Below, in pieces: positions 62,802-64,000 of a stretch of 64,000 nt of DNA. Each line of letters starts with the position of its first letter. Position 1 is the first letter of the stretch. The stretch is from Halapricum desulfuricans (GTDB taxonomy: Archaea > Halobacteriota > Halobacteria > Halobacteriales > Haloarculaceae): the NCBI RefSeq assembly GCF_017094465.1, contig NZ_CP064791.1:1550001-1614000 (forward strand), written 5' to 3'. The position numbers and the translations under genes are program-made. The notes under the pieces are model-generated. The model was not told the origin of the DNA, did no database searches, and saw only the letters and a program-made list of their open reading frames with translations.

Positions 62802-62885
62802 CGGCGGATCGCAAACGACGAGGGTCCGGACCGGTAACACTCACGTCAGCGCGAGTTCAAGTACGTCCGGCCGCTACATCCGGCA

Positions 62886-63899
62886 ATGACCGATCCGACC
62901 CCGACACCCGGCATCCACCACGTCACCTGTATCGCCAGCGACCCCCAGGAGAGTCTCGATTTCTGGGTCGAAGCACTCGGCCTGCGGCTGGTGAAACGCT
63001 CCGTCAATCAGGACGATCCCGGGACGTATCACTTCTTTTTCGCCGACGAGGAGGGGACACCCGGCACGAGCATGACGTTTTTCCCCTGGGCGGATCTCCC
63101 ACAGGGGGAAGTCGGTGCCGGCCAGGTCGCCCGAACGGCGTTTCGCGTGCCCGAGGACAGTCTCGACTACTGGGAGGGGCGTTTCGAGGAGCACGACATC
63201 GAGTATAGCGACCGATTCGAGCGTGTTATCGACGGGCCCGACGTGGATCGGACGACCGAGATCGTCCTCCCTTTCCGTGATCCTGACGGCCTGCCGCTCG
63301 AGTTGGTTGCGGTGTCGATTCCCGACGACGATCCGACCGTCCCCTGGACGGAGTTCGTCCCGGAGGACGCGGCGATCAGGGGCTTTCACTCGGTGACGCT
63401 GTGGGAGTCCGAGCCGGACCGGACCGCGGCGCTACTCGAAACGATGGGACTGGAGGAGGCCGGGACGGTCAGCGCCGACGACGGACCCGGCGGGCAGCGC
63501 CGGCGATTCAGCGCGTCCGGCCCCGTCGGGAAGTACGTCGACCTCGTCGAGACGGGCGAGCGTGGCCGACAGGGTTCCGGGACGGTCCATCACGTCGCGT
63601 TCCAGACGCCGACCGACGACGACCAGATGGCGATGCGGTCGGCCGTCCGCGAGGCGGGGCTGAACCCGACGCGACAGATTGACCGCCACTGGTTCCGGTC
63701 GGTCTACTTCCGGGAGTTCGGCGGCGTCCTCTTCGAGTTGGCGACCAGCGGCCCGGGCTACACGAGCGACGAGCCGCTCGAGGGACTCGGCGAGCGGCTC
63801 GTCCTGCCCGGCGAGTTCGAACAGCGACGTGGGGAGATCGAATCGCAACTGGCAGATGTGACGGTTCCACGCCCGGAAACGGCCGCGAGCGGAGAGTAG
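62886..63899 (+). CDS. VOC-family ring-cleaving dioxygenase-like protein
   Basis: 337 residues with two or more vicinal-oxygen-chelate modules. GIHHVTCIASDPQESLDFW (9-27) starts module one, GFHSVTLWE module two, and SGTVHHVAFQTP and FGGVLFELATSGPGY provide metal ligands. It is close to MhqO/MhqA-type proteins linked to quinone stress and aromatic ring cleavage. Substrate and activity in archaea are unproven. Confidence 0.88.
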   Translation: MTDPTPTPGIHHVTCIASDPQESLDFWVEALGLRLVKRSVNQDDPGTYHFFFADEEGTPGTSMTFFPWADLPQGEVGAGQVARTAFRVPEDSLDYWEGRFEEHDIEYSDRFERVIDGPDVDRTTEIVLPFRDPDGLPLELVAVSIPDDDPTVPWTEFVPEDAAIRGFHSVTLWESEPDRTAALLETMGLEEAGTVSADDGPGGQRRRFSASGPVGKYVDLVETGERGRQGSGTVHHVAFQTPTDDDQMAMRSAVREAGLNPTRQIDRHWFRSVYFREFGGVLFELATSGPGYTSDEPLEGLGERLVLPGEFEQRRGEIESQLADVTVPRPETAASGE

Positions 63900-63907
63900 G
63901 ATTTCCG

Positions 63908-64000
63908 CTACGTCGATTCGAGTTGCGAGACGTACTCCTTGACGACCTGCTCTTCCGCGCGGTGGAGAGTTTCGCTGGCGGTCGACTTCGCGATGTCGAG
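63908..64000 (-). CDS. C-terminus of a bat-type HTH regulator (partial)
   Basis: 30 codons plus stop at the right edge: LDIAKSTASETLHRAEEQVV is the recognition-helix part of HTH_10 (bacterio-opsin activator-like) domains. The N-terminal sensor part lies outside the window. It is convergent with the VOC gene. Confidence 0.85.
   Translation of the reverse strand, partial: LDIAKSTASETLHRAEEQVVKEYVSQLEST

Overview
The window comes from a haloarchaeal (Halobacteria) chromosome. The evidence is high GC third positions, acidic proteins, leaderless promoters with TATA boxes about 25 bp before ATG, and markers such as archaeosortase ArtA, CDC48, Cbf5, TiaS, Dph5, GfcR, FAU-1, a CTAG-type orphan methylase and a bat-type HTH protein. 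The genus is not fixed by the sequence; archaeal-type PEP carboxylase plus two GH13 glucosidase/amylase genes point to a sugar-using lineage.

Layout. 1-5.2 kb: a hypothetical gene cut by the edge, cdc48, the Sec61-beta/SecG subunit, FAU-1 and an AIM24-like protein. 5.3-6.05 kb: an SDR. 6.05-6.9 kb: a decayed gene and tRNA-Ala with a copied 3' end. 6.9-11.8 kb: six pilin-like envelope proteins, five in a tightly overlapping operon and one convergent. 11.8-17.0 kb: thrS, artA, dph5, trm5, tRNA-Thr. 17.3-25.1 kb: PAP2 enzyme, orphan DNA methylase, MBL hydrolase, GT87-like membrane protein, gldA, a zinc alcohol dehydrogenase and a threonine synthase paralogue. 25.2-34.6 kb: ppcA, small membrane proteins, tiaS, an HTH regulator, a phosphohexomutase and a MacB/LolD-type ABC pair. 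34.7-36.8 kb: an AT-rich islet with an AAA/DUF234 ATPase, a repeat-dense stretch and tRNA-Phe. 36.9-46.3 kb: radical SAM protein, AAA ATPase, Ski2-like helicase, thioredoxin, GfcR, alpha-glucosidase, DUF420. 46.3-53.5 kb: thiolase/DUF35 pair, ferrochelatase and UroD (convergent), then adk-DUF106-cmk-cbf5. 53.6-61.5 kb: two tRNA-Pro genes, a transporter, an amylase and a mobile-element graveyard (decayed gene, VapBC, truncated integrase). 61.7-64 kb: a Gfo/Idh oxidoreductase, a VOC dioxygenase and the tail of a bat-type regulator.

The most unusual signal is not a protein. (1) Short palindromes share an 11-nt loop (RARCGNAGYGA) on unrelated stems. They sit at the 5' side of tRNA-Thr, downstream of tRNA-Ala, tRNA-Phe and tRNA-Pro(TGG), and as a decayed copy apparently in frame inside a threonine synthase paralogue; in several cases short direct repeats flank them. 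(2) Three intergenic copies of one structured module (27003-27179, 36491-36625 minus, 49031-49268) lie downstream of transcripts in the same orientation. Their stems differ in sequence but stay complementary, as expected for a structured 3'-UTR RNA. (3) Three tRNA genes are each followed at about 125-150 bp by a second copy of their own 3' end. Two of these lead into decayed copies of the same gene, which suggests one recurring tRNA-targeting element.
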